Below, one piece after another: positions 1 to 9,184 of a stretch of 64,000 bases of DNA. A program made the translations under genes and the position numbers. The stretch lies in NCBI RefSeq assembly GCF_000691165.1, contig NZ_ASJD01000001.1:186001-250000 (forward strand). Direction: 5' to 3'. The notes beneath the pieces are model-generated. The model was given only the letters and a program-made list of their open reading frames with translations, searched no databases and was not told the DNA's origin. The stretch's first letter is position 1, and each line of letters starts with the position of its first letter. The DNA is from Bacillus safensis FO-36b. GTDB taxonomy: Bacteria; Bacillota; Bacilli; Bacillales; Bacillaceae.

Positions 1-1158
1 TTTTTATCTATTTTACAGTCAGTCATTCGGCAAGAAGAGCAGGCAAAAGCGATGCAGACACATCGTGTATTTTCGATCGCCGATCAAACACTGCCTTTTT
101 TCCGCCAAGGGTTAAATGAACAGTCATGTAAAAGTGTGGCGGAGATCATTCATCGGTTGACTGAAACAGATGCGGTCTCCTTAACAGACACAGAAAAGAT
201 TTTAGCACATGTCGGAGATGGAACAGATCATCATATTCCATCTAAAAGCCTGATTACAGGGCTGTCGAAACAGGTTTTGATGAGCGGCAAGATTATGAAG
301 GCACATTCGAAGGGCGAAATCAATTGTTCAGTCGCCCATTGCCCTCTTGAAGCGGCCATCGTGCTGCCGCTCACTTCTAACGGTCAAACGATTGGAACGT
401 TAAAAATGTATTTCAATTCTCCGGTCGGATTAAGCAGGGTGGAAGAGGAGCTTGCAGAAGGTTTGGCGATGCTGTTTTCCACACAGCTTGAGCTGGGGGA
501 GGCGGAAACTCAAAGCCGCCTCTTAAAAGATGCAGAGATCAAAGCACTTCAAGCACAAGTGAACCCGCACTTTTTATTTAACGCTATTAATACCATCTCT
601 GTTTTATGCAGAACCAATGTGGAGATGGCAAGGAAGCTGCTGCTTCAGCTAAGTATTTATTTCCGTTCAAATATGCAAGGCGCCCGCCAGCTGCTGATTC
701 CAATGCAGAAGGAGATTCAGCATGTGGAGGCATATTTATCACTCGAACAAGCAAGGTTTCCAAATAGATACCATGTGACCTTTCAAATCGAAAAGGAGCT
801 GGAGCAGGTGATGATTCCGCCCTTTGTGCTTCAGGTGCTTGTTGAAAACGCAGTGAGACATGCTTTTCCTAAACATCAAAAGAATTGTGAAGTCATCGTA
901 TCTGCTTTGATGAAAGATGGGCATGTTTATATGAAAGTGACAGATAATGGACAAGGGATCGATGATGACAAGATGGCTCAGCTATTAAAAGCGCCTGTCG
1001 AATCACTAGAAGGAACAGGGACAGCCCTTTTTAATTTAGATCAGCGGTTAAGAGGGATTTTTGGCAGACAAGCCGCTTTATCCATTCATAGTGACAAAGG
1101 CACTGACATCTCATTTCGCATTCCGATGGACTATGTAAAAAAGGATGATTCTCGTTGA
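1..1158 (+). CDS. lytS: Sensor histidine kinase LytS, 5'-truncated by the window edge
   Basis: The reading frame is open from base 1, so only the C-terminal 385 residues are visible and the N-terminal 5TM sensor is outside the window. What remains is a GAF-like segment followed by a LytS/YehU-type kinase core: phospho-acceptor motif QVNPHFLFNAIN, N-box LVENAVRHAF and G-box DNGQGID. In B. subtilis LytST responds to extracellular pyruvate and activates pftAB; that role is family knowledge. The TGA stop overlaps the lytT start ATG, indicating translational coupling. The tandem order lytS-lytT-pftA-pftB supports the assignment. Confidence 0.95.
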   Translation, partial: FLSILQSVIRQEEQAKAMQTHRVFSIADQTLPFFRQGLNEQSCKSVAEIIHRLTETDAVSLTDTEKILAHVGDGTDHHIPSKSLITGLSKQVLMSGKIMKAHSKGEINCSVAHCPLEAAIVLPLTSNGQTIGTLKMYFNSPVGLSRVEEELAEGLAMLFSTQLELGEAETQSRLLKDAEIKALQAQVNPHFLFNAINTISVLCRTNVEMARKLLLQLSIYFRSNMQGARQLLIPMQKEIQHVEAYLSLEQARFPNRYHVTFQIEKELEQVMIPPFVLQVLVENAVRHAFPKHQKNCEVIVSALMKDGHVYMKVTDNGQGIDDDKMAQLLKAPVESLEGTGTALFNLDQRLRGIFGRQAALSIHSDKGTDISFRIPMDYVKKDDSR

Positions 1159-1892
1159 TGAAAGTATTAATCGTAGATGATGAAGTGTTAGCAAGAGATG
1201 AATTAAAATACTTATTACGAAGAACGAAAGAGGATGTTCAAATAGAGGAAGCAGAAAATATAGAATCTGCTTTTGACCGGATGGTCGATCATAAGCCGGA
1301 TCTGCTCTTTTTAGACATTGATTTATCTGGTGAGAACGGATTTGATATTGCCAAAAGGCTCAACCGGATGTCTGATCCGCCAGCGGTTGTATTTGCGACT
1401 GCCTTTGATCAATATGCGCTGAAGGCGTTTGAGGTAAGTGCCCTTGATTACTTAACAAAACCATTTGATGAAGAGCGGCTGCTCCAGACGATTCAAAAGT
1501 TTAAAAAGTGGAAATCTGTTGAGACGCAAGAGCGCCAGCTGTCAGATGAGAAAGCGCCCCGCCAGCAAAAATTAGCCATCTCAGTCGATGACTCAATTGT
1601 GATCCTGCAAGTTGAAGAGATCATGTATGTTGGACTCAGCGAGGGGAAAAAGGTCGTGAAAACAAAGGATCACATGTATGAGGTCACAGAACCGCTTGTG
1701 GTCATTGAAAAGAAACTTCCTGAGGCTTACTTTATGAGGGTTCATCGCAGCTATATCGTGAATACCTCTCATATGAAAGAAGTACAGCCGTGGTTTAATT
1801 CGACGTATAATCTGCATATGACAGACGGGTCGATCATTCCTGTCAGCCGCACATATGCCAAAGAATTAAAGAAGTCACTCCTGCTAGAGTAG
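1158..1892 (+). CDS. lytT: Response regulator LytT (REC plus LytTR DNA-binding domain)
   Basis: This 244-residue regulator has an N-terminal receiver domain (VLIVDDE at the start, phospho-acceptor Asp in LLFLDIDLSG, conserved Lys in LTKPFDEE). A C-terminal LytTR domain occupies roughly residues 140-244, with MRVHRSYIVN and PVSRTYAKEL. ATG at 1158 overlaps the lytS stop; a TTG one codon upstream at 1155 is a less likely start. It should bind direct repeats upstream of pftA in response to LytS. A terminator hairpin begins inside its last codons. Confidence 0.95.
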   Translation: MKVLIVDDEVLARDELKYLLRRTKEDVQIEEAENIESAFDRMVDHKPDLLFLDIDLSGENGFDIAKRLNRMSDPPAVVFATAFDQYALKAFEVSALDYLTKPFDEERLLQTIQKFKKWKSVETQERQLSDEKAPRQQKLAISVDDSIVILQVEEIMYVGLSEGKKVVKTKDHMYEVTEPLVVIEKKLPEAYFMRVHRSYIVNTSHMKEVQPWFNSTYNLHMTDGSIIPVSRTYAKELKKSLLLE

Positions 1893-1907
1893 GAGGGCTT
1901 TTTTTGT
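1878..1907 (+). terminator. Rho-independent terminator of lytST
   Basis: The stem CTCCT / AGGAG overlaps the lytT stop codon and is followed by a run of T. It separates lytST from pftAB. Confidence 0.75.
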
Positions 1908-1962
1908 TTGTATTTCAATACTCGTTTTTTGCATTTCAGTCATTGAATCCAGCGAGTTTTAT

Positions 1963-1999
1963 TGTAAACGCTTCATTCGTTTATTTCATGCCTTATACT
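1963..1999 (+). promoter_or_regulatory. pftAB promoter with a cre-like half site
   Basis: TATACT at 1994-1999 is a good -10 box, and CTTCAT at 1971-1976 lies 17 bp upstream as a poor -35, as expected for an activator-dependent promoter. TGTAAACGCTTCAT at 1963-1976 resembles a cre in its left half but misses the conserved 3' CA. In B. subtilis this operon is activated by LytT and repressed through CcpA. Assigning this site to CcpA is inference. Confidence 0.5.
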
Positions 2000-2029
2000 G
2001 AGGGCAGTCGAAGAAAGAGGTGAAGCGGC

Positions 2030-2473
2030 ATGAGTGCCACGAAAGTATATGGATTTCTATCTCAAGCATTTATTTTTGCAACCGTAATGTTTGTTTCTAA
2101 TCTCATTTCAATGTATTTACCGATTCCGATGCCCGCATCCGTCATTGGTTTGGTTCTATTATTTGTTTTGTTAACAACGAAAATCGTTAAACTGGAGCAG
2201 GTGGAGCAATTAGGTACATCATTGACAGGACTCATTAGCTTTCTATTTGTTCCCTCTGGAATCTCAGTCATTCAATCACTAGGTGTCATGCAAGAAGTAG
2301 GTGTGCAAGTAGTCGGCGTCATTATCATTGCAACCATTATGCTACTTGCAGCGACAGGGCTGTTTTCGCAGCTTCTCATGCAATTATCAGAAAGACCGCA
2401 GAAACGTAAAGAGACAAAGGAGAGTAAATCTGCTCCTTCTCATTCAAATAAACCAGCTTCAAGTACGCATTAA
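2030..2473 (+). CDS. pftA: LrgA/CidA-family membrane protein, pyruvate uptake subunit PftA
   Basis: This 147-residue protein carries four hydrophobic segments and the LrgA family pattern near residues 15-45 ([18 protein letters not shown]). The C-terminus is basic and Ser/Lys rich. With PftB it forms the pyruvate-facilitating complex of B. subtilis (formerly ysbA-ysbB); the same family was first described as holin-like LrgA. It is preceded by an AAAGAGGTG ribosome-binding site. pftB follows 14 bp downstream. Confidence 0.9.
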   Translation: MSATKVYGFLSQAFIFATVMFVSNLISMYLPIPMPASVIGLVLLFVLLTTKIVKLEQVEQLGTSLTGLISFLFVPSGISVIQSLGVMQEVGVQVVGVIIIATIMLLAATGLFSQLLMQLSERPQKRKETKESKSAPSHSNKPASSTH

Positions 2474-2487
2474 AGGAGAGATGCAAA

Positions 2488-3183
2488 ATGGGTACAAGTA
2501 CAATGAGTCCTTACTTTGGCATTGTCGTCTCATTGGTCGCCTTTGGAATAGGGACATTCTTATTTAAAAAATCAAAAGGTTTCTTCTTGTTCACTCCGCT
2601 GTTTGTGGCGATGGTACTGGGCATTTTATTTTTGAAAGTTGGCGGTTTTTCCTACGCAGATTATAATGAGGGCGGCAAGATTATCAAATTTTTCTTAGAG
2701 CCTGCCACGATTGCTTTCGCTATCCCGCTTTATAAGCAGAGAGCCTTGCTTAAAAAATATTGGTGGCAAATTTTATCCGCTATTTTTGTCGGTTCACTTT
2801 GTTCCATTACGATCGTATATCTCGTAGCGAAAGGGATTCATTTAGATGCGGCTGTGATGAAAAGCATGCTTCCACAAGCAGCGACAACAGCGATTGCTCT
2901 TCCGATTGCAAAGGATATTGGCGGAATCGCAGATATCACAGCCTTTGCAGTCATATTTAACGCAGTCATTGTCTATGCACTAGGTGCCTTCTTCTTAAAA
3001 TTATTTCGCATTAAAAACCCAGTGGCAAAAGGTCTTGCACTTGGTACATCAGGACATGCGCTTGGGGTTTCTGTTGGAATTGAGATGGGAGAAGTAGAAG
3101 CAGCGATGGCAAGTATCGCCGTTGTGGTCGTAGGAGTTGTGACCGTTATCGTCATCCCAATCTTTATGCAGTTGATTCTTTGA
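2488..3183 (+). CDS. pftB: LrgB-family membrane protein, pyruvate uptake subunit PftB
   Basis: The 231-residue polytopic protein matches the usual LrgB length. It has the conserved stretch [19 protein letters not shown] near residues 130-150 and [10 protein letters not shown] near residue 190. It follows pftA with the ribosome-binding site AAAGGAGAG and acts with PftA in the cytoplasmic membrane. Transport of pyruvate is taken from the B. subtilis orthologue; the sequence itself shows only the family. Confidence 0.9.
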   Translation: MGTSTMSPYFGIVVSLVAFGIGTFLFKKSKGFFLFTPLFVAMVLGILFLKVGGFSYADYNEGGKIIKFFLEPATIAFAIPLYKQRALLKKYWWQILSAIFVGSLCSITIVYLVAKGIHLDAAVMKSMLPQAATTAIALPIAKDIGGIADITAFAVIFNAVIVYALGAFFLKLFRIKNPVAKGLALGTSGHALGVSVGIEMGEVEAAMASIAVVVVGVVTVIVIPIFMQLIL

Positions 3184-3263
3184 TGGCGTCATTGTGTGAA
3201 AAAGTCTTGCCCAATTCGTCTCATCATGTTAAACTGAAAAAGTTGTTTCAAGAGTTCGGTTAC

Positions 3264-3292
3264 TTGACGGACGAATGAAAATTGTGTAGAAT
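3264..3292 (+). promoter_or_regulatory. Sigma-A promoter of infC-rpmI-rplT
   Basis: TTGACG at 3264-3269 and TAGAAT at 3287-3292 are separated by 17 bp. The promoter lies just upstream of the L20 leader. Confidence 0.8.
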
Positions 3293-3299
3293 AATTAAC

Positions 3300-3440
3300 G
3301 AATTGAATAGATATCACAAGCAGAAGCACCCGCTTCTCACCTGATTGACACATGTTTGTAGTTGACAGGTTGACCGTACATTTATTTTTTCATGCAAATG
3401 TTCGCAGTGTGGGTGTTTTATATGCCCACACTTTTTGTTT
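3300..3440 (+). ncRNA. L20 leader: ribosomal protein autoregulatory leader with attenuator
   Basis: The untranslated leader of infC contains a GC-rich pairing region around 3320-3345. It ends in a strong intrinsic terminator: AGTGTGGG at 3406-3413 pairs with CCCACACT at 3425-3432, followed by TTTTG. In B. subtilis, L20 binds this leader and promotes premature termination to balance IF3, L35 and L20 synthesis. The position, terminator and downstream genes all match that system. Confidence 0.85.
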
Positions 3441-3513
3441 GCCTGTAAAACATACAACGAAATGGTCAAATGAATTGTGAACTCAATTCAAAATCTCATG
3501 GAGGTGGCTCACT

Positions 3514-4029
3514 ATTAGCAAAGATCAATTAGTTAATGAAGGTATTCGTGCGCGTGAAGTTCGTTTGATCGGACAAAATGGCGATCAGCTTGGGATTAAA
3601 ACCCGCCAGGAAGCTCTGGAAATTGCTGCTAAAGCCAATCTTGACCTTGTGTTAGTTGCTGCAAATGCAAAACCACCTGTTTGCCGAATCATGGACTATG
3701 GTAAGTTCCGATTCGAACAGCAGAAGAAGGAAAAAGAGGCACGTAAGAATCAAAAAATCATTAGCTTAAAAGAAGTTCGGTTGAGCCCGACAATCGATGA
3801 ACATGATTTTAACACGAAGCTCCGTAATGCTATCAAATTCCTTGAAAAGGGAGATAAAGTGAAAGCTTCTATCCGCTTTAAAGGCCGTGCGATTACGCAT
3901 AAAGAAATCGGACAGCGCGTGTTAGACCGTTTCTCTGAAGCTTGCGCTGAAGTAGCAACAGTAGAAACAAAACCTAAGATGGACGGACGCAGCATGTTCC
4001 TCATGCTTGCACCAAAAGTCGAAAAGTAA
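3514..4029 (+). CDS. infC: Translation initiation factor IF-3, with ATT start codon
   Basis: IF-3 binds the 30S subunit and monitors start-codon selection. The frame reads upstream of the first ATG to an ATT at 3514, preceded by the strong ribosome-binding site GGAGGTGG, giving a 171-residue protein whose N-terminus ([16 protein letters not shown]) matches IF-3. An ATG start at 3565 would delete this conserved beginning. The rare ATT start is typical of infC, because IF-3 discriminates against non-canonical starts and so limits its own synthesis. It is the first gene of infC-rpmI-rplT. Confidence 0.93.
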   Translation: MSKDQLVNEGIRAREVRLIGQNGDQLGIKTRQEALEIAAKANLDLVLVAANAKPPVCRIMDYGKFRFEQQKKEKEARKNQKIISLKEVRLSPTIDEHDFNTKLRNAIKFLEKGDKVKASIRFKGRAITHKEIGQRVLDRFSEACAEVATVETKPKMDGRSMFLMLAPKVEK

Positions 4030-4254
<225 letters not shown>

Positions 4255-4273
4255 TTTGGAATAGGAATCATAG

Positions 4274-4645
<372 letters not shown>

Positions 4646-4655
4646 GTTCTATAAA

Positions 4656-4686
4656 AGATCATTCCTTCGAGGGGTGATCTTTTTTT
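4656..4686 (+). terminator. Terminator after rplT
   Basis: AGATCATTCC pairs with GGGGTGATCT across the loop TTCGA, including two wobble pairs, and is followed by seven T. Confidence 0.85.
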
Positions 4687-4708
4687 CTCATCATGTGAGG
4701 TGAAATGA

Positions 4709-4975
4709 ATGAATATGGCTTTGATCCTGCTGCTTATTTTGGTGAATGGCTATGGCTTTTTTCTCATGGGTGAAGACAAACGCCGGGCCAAAGCACATAA
4801 ATGGAGAATTTCAGAGGCGCATTTATGGAGTGCTGCGGTTCTTTTTGGCGCTGCCGGGTCGTATCTAGGAATGCAGTATTTCCGGCATAAAACAAAGCAT
4901 CCTGCCTTTCAAATCGGCATGCCTTTATTAATTATTTTGCAGTTGATCCTATTGGGATATATCCAAGTTATTTGA
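4709..4975 (+). CDS. ysdA: Small DUF1294 membrane protein YsdA
   Basis: This 88-residue protein has three predicted membrane segments and the DUF1294 features YGFFLMGEDKRRAK and the stretch around H39 (SEAHLWSAAVLFGAAGSYLG). Its position directly after rplT is that of B. subtilis ysdA. The function is unknown. The ribosome-binding site is GTGAGGTG. Confidence 0.85.
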   Translation: MNMALILLLILVNGYGFFLMGEDKRRAKAHKWRISEAHLWSAAVLFGAAGSYLGMQYFRHKTKHPAFQIGMPLLIILQLILLGYIQVI

Positions 4976-5020
4976 AAAAGGAGCAGACGCCATTAGGACG
5001 GCGTGTCTGCTCCTTTTTTT
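4976..5020. terminator. Bidirectional terminator between convergent ysdA and ysdB
   Basis: The stem GGAGCAGACGCC / GGCGTGTCTGCTCC has a 2-nt bulge. It is flanked by A on the left and T on the right, so it can serve both genes. Confidence 0.8.
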
Positions 5021-5397
5021 TGTTTGATTTTTTTTATGGGCTGATCCCAATCAATTTTTGTTTGAGGATAACGCTCGATAATGTTTTCCTCCAGTTTTTC
5101 AAAGTCTTCTAATGTAAATTCACTCAGCTTCTCAGGTGACTCCGTCCAAACGTAAATGGAGTGGACAAACAGAGGATGATCCTTAGAAGGAACATGCTTC
5201 TCCCCTTCAAACAAGACACCTTTATAGACGAAATTAAAATTTTTGCGCGCATTTTGCTGTTCGTCCATAAAATAAAAGCCTTCTTTTAATTGTGCTTGTT
5301 TCAGCTTTCTTCTCGGATTTGAGAAGAATTTTACCGCCATGTAGAAGATGTAGACAAGCAGTGCAACAAGAGCTAGTCTCATGAGGATTACAAACAT
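4993..5397 (-). CDS. ysdB: Sigma-W-type membrane-anchored protein YsdB
   Basis: The 134-residue protein has one N-terminal membrane segment (LMRLALVALLVYIFYMAV) followed by a soluble, charged domain (FYMDEQQNARKNFNFVYKG). The start at 5397 is chosen because the reverse strand carries GGAGGT ten bases upstream, and because a more distal ATG at 5451 would lie upstream of the promoter -10. B. subtilis ysdB belongs to the envelope-stress SigW regulon; its function is unknown. Confidence 0.85.
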   Translation of the reverse strand: MFVILMRLALVALLVYIFYMAVKFFSNPRRKLKQAQLKEGFYFMDEQQNARKNFNFVYKGVLFEGEKHVPSKDHPLFVHSIYVWTESPEKLSEFTLEDFEKLEENIIERYPQTKIDWDQPIKKIKQKKGADTPS

Positions 5398-5433
5398 GAC
5401 AGGATGCACCTCCAATACCGTTATCTGATGTAC

Positions 5434-5460
5434 TACGAATGAAAACGCCAAAAGGTTTCA
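5434..5460 (-). promoter_or_regulatory. SigW-type ECF promoter of ysdB
   Basis: On the reverse strand TGAAAC (5455-5460) and CGTA (5434-5437) are separated by 17 bp. This matches the SigW consensus and the known SigW membership of B. subtilis ysdB. Confidence 0.75.
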
Positions 5461-5576
5461 ACTTTTTTTAAAAAAATATTTCGTAAAACGAAAAAATATT
5501 CATAAAAAGATCGTATTGAACGAAAGAGGTTTTGTATAATAAGAATGCACCATGAAGATAAAGGAGGATAAATGGA

Positions 5577-6665
5577 ATGACAAAGCTCGATCAAACATTA
5601 ACTATGCTGAAAGACCTAACGGATGCAAAAGGGATTCCAGGAAATGAACGTGATGTCAAAAAAGTCATGCAGACATACATAGAATCATATGCAGATGAAG
5701 TCTCTACAGACCGCCTTGGCAGCTTGATCGCTAAAAAGGAAGGAAACGCTAACGGACCTAAAATTATGCTCGCTGGTCACTTAGATGAAGTAGGATTCAT
5801 GGTGACAAAAATTGATGACAAAGGCTACATTCGTTTTCAAACAGTCGGCGGCTGGTGGTCACAGGTCATGCTCGCCCAGCGTGTCACCATTGTGACGAAA
5901 AAGGGAGAGATCACAGGGGTAATTGGTTCAAAGCCACCACACGTCTTGTCACCTGAAGCTCGTAAAAAGTCAATTGAGATTACGGATATGTTTATTGATA
6001 TTGGGGCGTCAAGCAAAGAACAGGCAATGGAGTGGGGCGTGCTGCCTGGAGATCAAATCGTTCCTTACTTTGAGTTTACAGTCATGAATGATGAAAAAAT
6101 GCTCCTTGCAAAAGCATGGGACAACCGCATTGGCTGTGCAGTCGCCATTGATGTCATGAAAAATTTGCACAATGCTCAGCATGAGAATATTGCTTACAGC
6201 GTCGCAACTGTCCAAGAGGAAGTAGGCCTGCGCGGAGCTAAAACAGCAGCGGCTACGATTCAGCCTGATATTGGATTTGCCATTGATGTAGGTGTAGCAG
6301 GAGATACACCGGGCATCACTGAGAAAGAAGCAACTAGCAAACTTGGCAAAGGCCCAACGATTGTTGTATTTGATGCTTCAATGGTCTCTCATAAAGGACT
6401 TCGTGATTTTGTTGTCCAAACAGCTGATGAACTGAACATTCCTTATCAATATGACTCAATGCCTGGCGGCGGGACAGATGCTGGCGGTATTCATTTAACA
6501 GGCCATGGTGTTCCATCACTATCTATCGGAATTCCGAGCAGATATATTCATACCCATGCCGCAATGATTCACCGAGATGATTATGAAAATGCAGTGAAGC
6601 TTTTAACAGAAGTGATCAAAAGACTTGATCAAAAAACCGTTGAACAGATTACGTACGGTTCTTAA
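5577..6665 (+). CDS. ysdC: M42-family metallo-aminopeptidase YsdC
   Basis: The 362-residue protein belongs to the M42 glutamyl aminopeptidase / endoglucanase-like family. Metal and catalytic motifs are visible: [34 protein letters not shown] and [17 protein letters not shown]. The family are cytosolic dinuclear-metal peptidases that form large oligomers and trim peptides. Start ATG 5577 has AAAGGAGGA upstream; an overlapping ATG at 5572 runs into a stop at once. It is monocistronic with its own terminator. Confidence 0.93.
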   Translation: MTKLDQTLTMLKDLTDAKGIPGNERDVKKVMQTYIESYADEVSTDRLGSLIAKKEGNANGPKIMLAGHLDEVGFMVTKIDDKGYIRFQTVGGWWSQVMLAQRVTIVTKKGEITGVIGSKPPHVLSPEARKKSIEITDMFIDIGASSKEQAMEWGVLPGDQIVPYFEFTVMNDEKMLLAKAWDNRIGCAVAIDVMKNLHNAQHENIAYSVATVQEEVGLRGAKTAAATIQPDIGFAIDVGVAGDTPGITEKEATSKLGKGPTIVVFDASMVSHKGLRDFVVQTADELNIPYQYDSMPGGGTDAGGIHLTGHGVPSLSIGIPSRYIHTHAAMIHRDDYENAVKLLTEVIKRLDQKTVEQITYGS

Positions 6666-6671
6666 GTAAGA

Positions 6672-6707
6672 AAGCCTTTCCTCAGTACAGGGGAAAGGCT
6701 TTTTTTA
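6672..6707 (+). terminator. Terminator after ysdC
   Basis: AAGCCTTTCC pairs with GGGAAAGGCTT, followed by seven T. Confidence 0.85.
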
Positions 6708-6708
6708 T

Positions 6709-7010
6709 TGAATTTCCCAGGAAATGAACGGTGTGTTCGAAGTGAGTTAAAAGAACTATTTTCGGTAAAAGAAGAGAATGTTTCCTAGTGAATAAGGCAC
6801 ATGTGATCGAGCGTTTATTTTTGTAAGATGAAAGCAATAAAAAGGACAGAGCCATAGAATGCCCTGTCAAAAGAGAGTTTATGGAAGTAGGTGAAGCTCC
6901 TTAAGAATAAACATATTATTCTTATTTGTCAACTTGGTTTTAAAAGAAAGAAAAATCAATCAATTTATGTTATATTTGTAACAAATTGTTTATACAAAGG
7001 GGATGGTTAA
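6709..7010. other. Intergenic region upstream of cstA
   Basis: No credible gene is seen. In B. subtilis the arabinan/arabinose operon lies next to cstA, but here ysdC is followed directly by cstA. A hairpin AAGAATAA / TTATTCTT lies at 6903-6923. The interrupted palindrome AACAA-A-TTGTT occurs close to the cstA ribosome-binding site. No promoter can be assigned with confidence. Confidence 0.5.
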
Positions 7011-8807
7011 ATGAATGCGGTTACAATTGTCATAGGATCTATGTGCATTTTAGCGATTGCCTATCGTCTTTATGGTACATTTATGATGGTCAAGGTATTA
7101 AAGGTCACAGATGATCATCCTACACCGGCTCACACGCTAGAGGACGGGAAAGATTATGTGCCGACAAATAAATGGGTCACATTTGGGCATCACTTTGCTG
7201 CCATTGCAGCTGCTGGTCCGTTAGTGGGTCCGATTTTAGCCGCTCAATTTGGGTATTTACCTGGTCTCCTTTGGCTTTTGATTGGAGCAGTCATAGGCGG
7301 AGCTGTACATGATCTAGTCGTCTTATTTGCATCGATGCGAAAAAAGGGGAAATCATTATCAGAGGTAGCGAAGGAAGAGCTGGGACCTGTTGCCGGGTTT
7401 TGTACAGGGCTTGCGATGCTGTTTATTATTACAATCACAATGGCAGGTTTGTCTATGGTTGTGCTTCATGCTTTAGAACGTAACCCTTGGGGGACATTTG
7501 CAGTTGGAATCACGATTCCGATTGCGATGGGGGTTGGTGTGTATTATAAAAAAACAGGCAATTTAAAGCTGGCGACATCTGCGGGATTTATTTTGCTGAT
7601 GTTTGGGGTATTCCTTGGTCCAAATATTCAAGGAACGGCACTAGGTGATTTTTTAACACTTGATACAAAAACGCTTGCTCTTGCCCTGCCGATCTATGCC
7701 TTTTTTGCTGCGGCTCTGCCAGTGTGGCTGCTGCTTGCACCGAGGGACTATTTAAGTAGTTTTATGAAAATTGGTGTATTCATTGCGCTGATTGCTGGTA
7801 TCTTTGTCGTGAATCCGTCCATTCAATTCCCCGCGTTTACAGAGTTTGTGAATGGAGGAGGACCTGTATTAGCTGGTCCTGTCTGGCCATTTATTTCGAT
7901 TACCATTGCTTGCGGTGCCATTTCTGGTTTCCACGCATTTGTTGGTTCAGGGACAACACCTAAGATGCTGGACCGATGGAGTGATATGAAGCCTGTTGCG
8001 TTTGGCGCAATGCTTGTGGAATGCTTAGTTGGGATTATGGCTTTAATTGCGGCTACTGCTCTGCATCCAGGAGATTATTTTGCGATAAACAGTACACCAG
8101 AAGTGTTCCGCACACTCGGTATGAGTGTCGAAAACCTTCCGCAGCTGAGTAAGGAAATCGGCCTTGACTTAGAAGGAAGAACGGGTGGTGCCGTAACATT
8201 AGCGGTAGGGATGGCGTATATCTTTACGGGGATTCCGTTCTTTAGTCATTTGGCTTCTTACTTCTTCCAGTTCGTCATTATGTTTGAGGCTGTCTTTATT
8301 TTAACTGCTATTGATGCGGGGACACGTGTGGCACGCTATTTGATTCAAGACTTCTTAGGTGAAGCATATAAACCGCTTAAACGAACTGACTGGATACCTG
8401 GTTCGGTGTTTGCAAGTGCGCTTGCTTGTTTTATGTGGGGATATTTACTTTACTCAGGGGACATCGGGTCTATTTGGGCGCTGTTTGGGGTTTCAAATCA
8501 GTTAATGGCCTCGGTTGGGTTGATCATCGGGGCAACCGTTGTATTAAAAATTGCAGATAAAAGACGATATATGCTGACTTGTTTAATTCCGCTTGCTTAC
8601 TTATATGTGACGGTGAATTATGCAGGCTATTGGATGGTAGCAAATGTATATCTCAATCCTGAAGCATCCGGTTACAGCGTGCTGAATGCGGTACTGTCGA
8701 TCATCATGCTGATCTTAGGTTTTGTGATTATTGTGTTTGCGATAAAAAAATGGGTCGAAATCTGGCGTGATCCAGCGCTTCGAATGGAAACGCCTATCAC
8801 TGGCTAA
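7011..8807 (+). CDS. cstA: CstA-family carbon starvation transporter
   Basis: The 598-residue polytopic protein has about 16 hydrophobic segments. The CstA N-terminal signature is present: a first helix, KWVTFGHHFAAIAAAGPLVG near residue 65, then GAVHDLVVLFASMRKKGKS. In E. coli, CstA-type proteins take up peptides and pyruvate, so this is a probable carbon scavenger of the cytoplasmic membrane. Start ATG 7011 has AAAGGGGATGG. The gene is monocistronic and ends in a bidirectional terminator. Confidence 0.93.
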   Translation: MNAVTIVIGSMCILAIAYRLYGTFMMVKVLKVTDDHPTPAHTLEDGKDYVPTNKWVTFGHHFAAIAAAGPLVGPILAAQFGYLPGLLWLLIGAVIGGAVHDLVVLFASMRKKGKSLSEVAKEELGPVAGFCTGLAMLFIITITMAGLSMVVLHALERNPWGTFAVGITIPIAMGVGVYYKKTGNLKLATSAGFILLMFGVFLGPNIQGTALGDFLTLDTKTLALALPIYAFFAAALPVWLLLAPRDYLSSFMKIGVFIALIAGIFVVNPSIQFPAFTEFVNGGGPVLAGPVWPFISITIACGAISGFHAFVGSGTTPKMLDRWSDMKPVAFGAMLVECLVGIMALIAATALHPGDYFAINSTPEVFRTLGMSVENLPQLSKEIGLDLEGRTGGAVTLAVGMAYIFTGIPFFSHLASYFFQFVIMFEAVFILTAIDAGTRVARYLIQDFLGEAYKPLKRTDWIPGSVFASALACFMWGYLLYSGDIGSIWALFGVSNQLMASVGLIIGATVVLKIADKRRYMLTCLIPLAYLYVTVNYAGYWMVANVYLNPEASGYSVLNAVLSIIMLILGFVIIVFAIKKWVEIWRDPALRMETPITG

Positions 8808-8815
8808 ACGAAAAA

Positions 8816-8851
8816 GGCCGGCTTGCTTATATAAGCAAACCGGCTTCTTTT
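8816..8851. terminator. Bidirectional terminator between cstA and sspI
   Basis: GCCGGCTTGCTT and AAGCAAACCGGC form a 12-bp stem with one mismatch around ATAT. T-rich flanks lie on both sides. Confidence 0.75.
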
Positions 8852-9071
8852 ATTGCTGCTGCTGAGGCTTTAAGCCTTGCTCTAATGTTTCAAGGATCTC
8901 ATTTTTCTCGTTTTCTGATGCTTCTTGCCATAGCACTTCGAACAACACGCCAAGGCCTGGCAGCATTTTTTCCTCGCCGCTTTGAATAGCATCTAAAATC
9001 GTATGTTCAAGCTGTTCTTGATTATGGCCAGTAATGTTTTGAATGACTGCGCCTCTTAAATTAAAATCCAT
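8850..9071 (-). CDS. sspI: Small acid-soluble spore protein I
   Basis: The 73-residue protein starts [20 protein letters not shown] and contains [16 protein letters not shown], which is diagnostic of SspI. Start ATG at 9071 has AAGGAG upstream; a longer in-frame start at 9116 lacks a ribosome-binding site and the family N-terminus. SspI is a minor forespore protein, transcribed late in B. subtilis sporulation. The C-terminus ends in four Gln. Confidence 0.93.
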   Translation of the reverse strand: MDFNLRGAVIQNITGHNQEQLEHTILDAIQSGEEKMLPGLGVLFEVLWQEASENEKNEILETLEQGLKPQQQQ

Positions 9072-9184
9072 TGCCCACACTCCTTTTTTGATGGTAATAG
9101 CCCTATTCTGTCTCAAAGACAGGTTTATTATGTAGGGTGCATGAGATATAATAAATTCATGATAATTAAAGGAGTTAACGTCGC

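Noticed and set aside
5637-6728. CCAGGAAATGAACG occurs both near the ysdC start (about 5637) and after the ysdC terminator (about 6717)
   Set aside because: Only 14 nt match and the flanks do not. Treated as chance rather than as a duplication or att site.
6682-6870. A 62-codon reverse frame in the ysdC-cstA gap
   Set aside because: No ribosome-binding site, overlaps the ysdC terminator region, and its sequence resembles no family I know.
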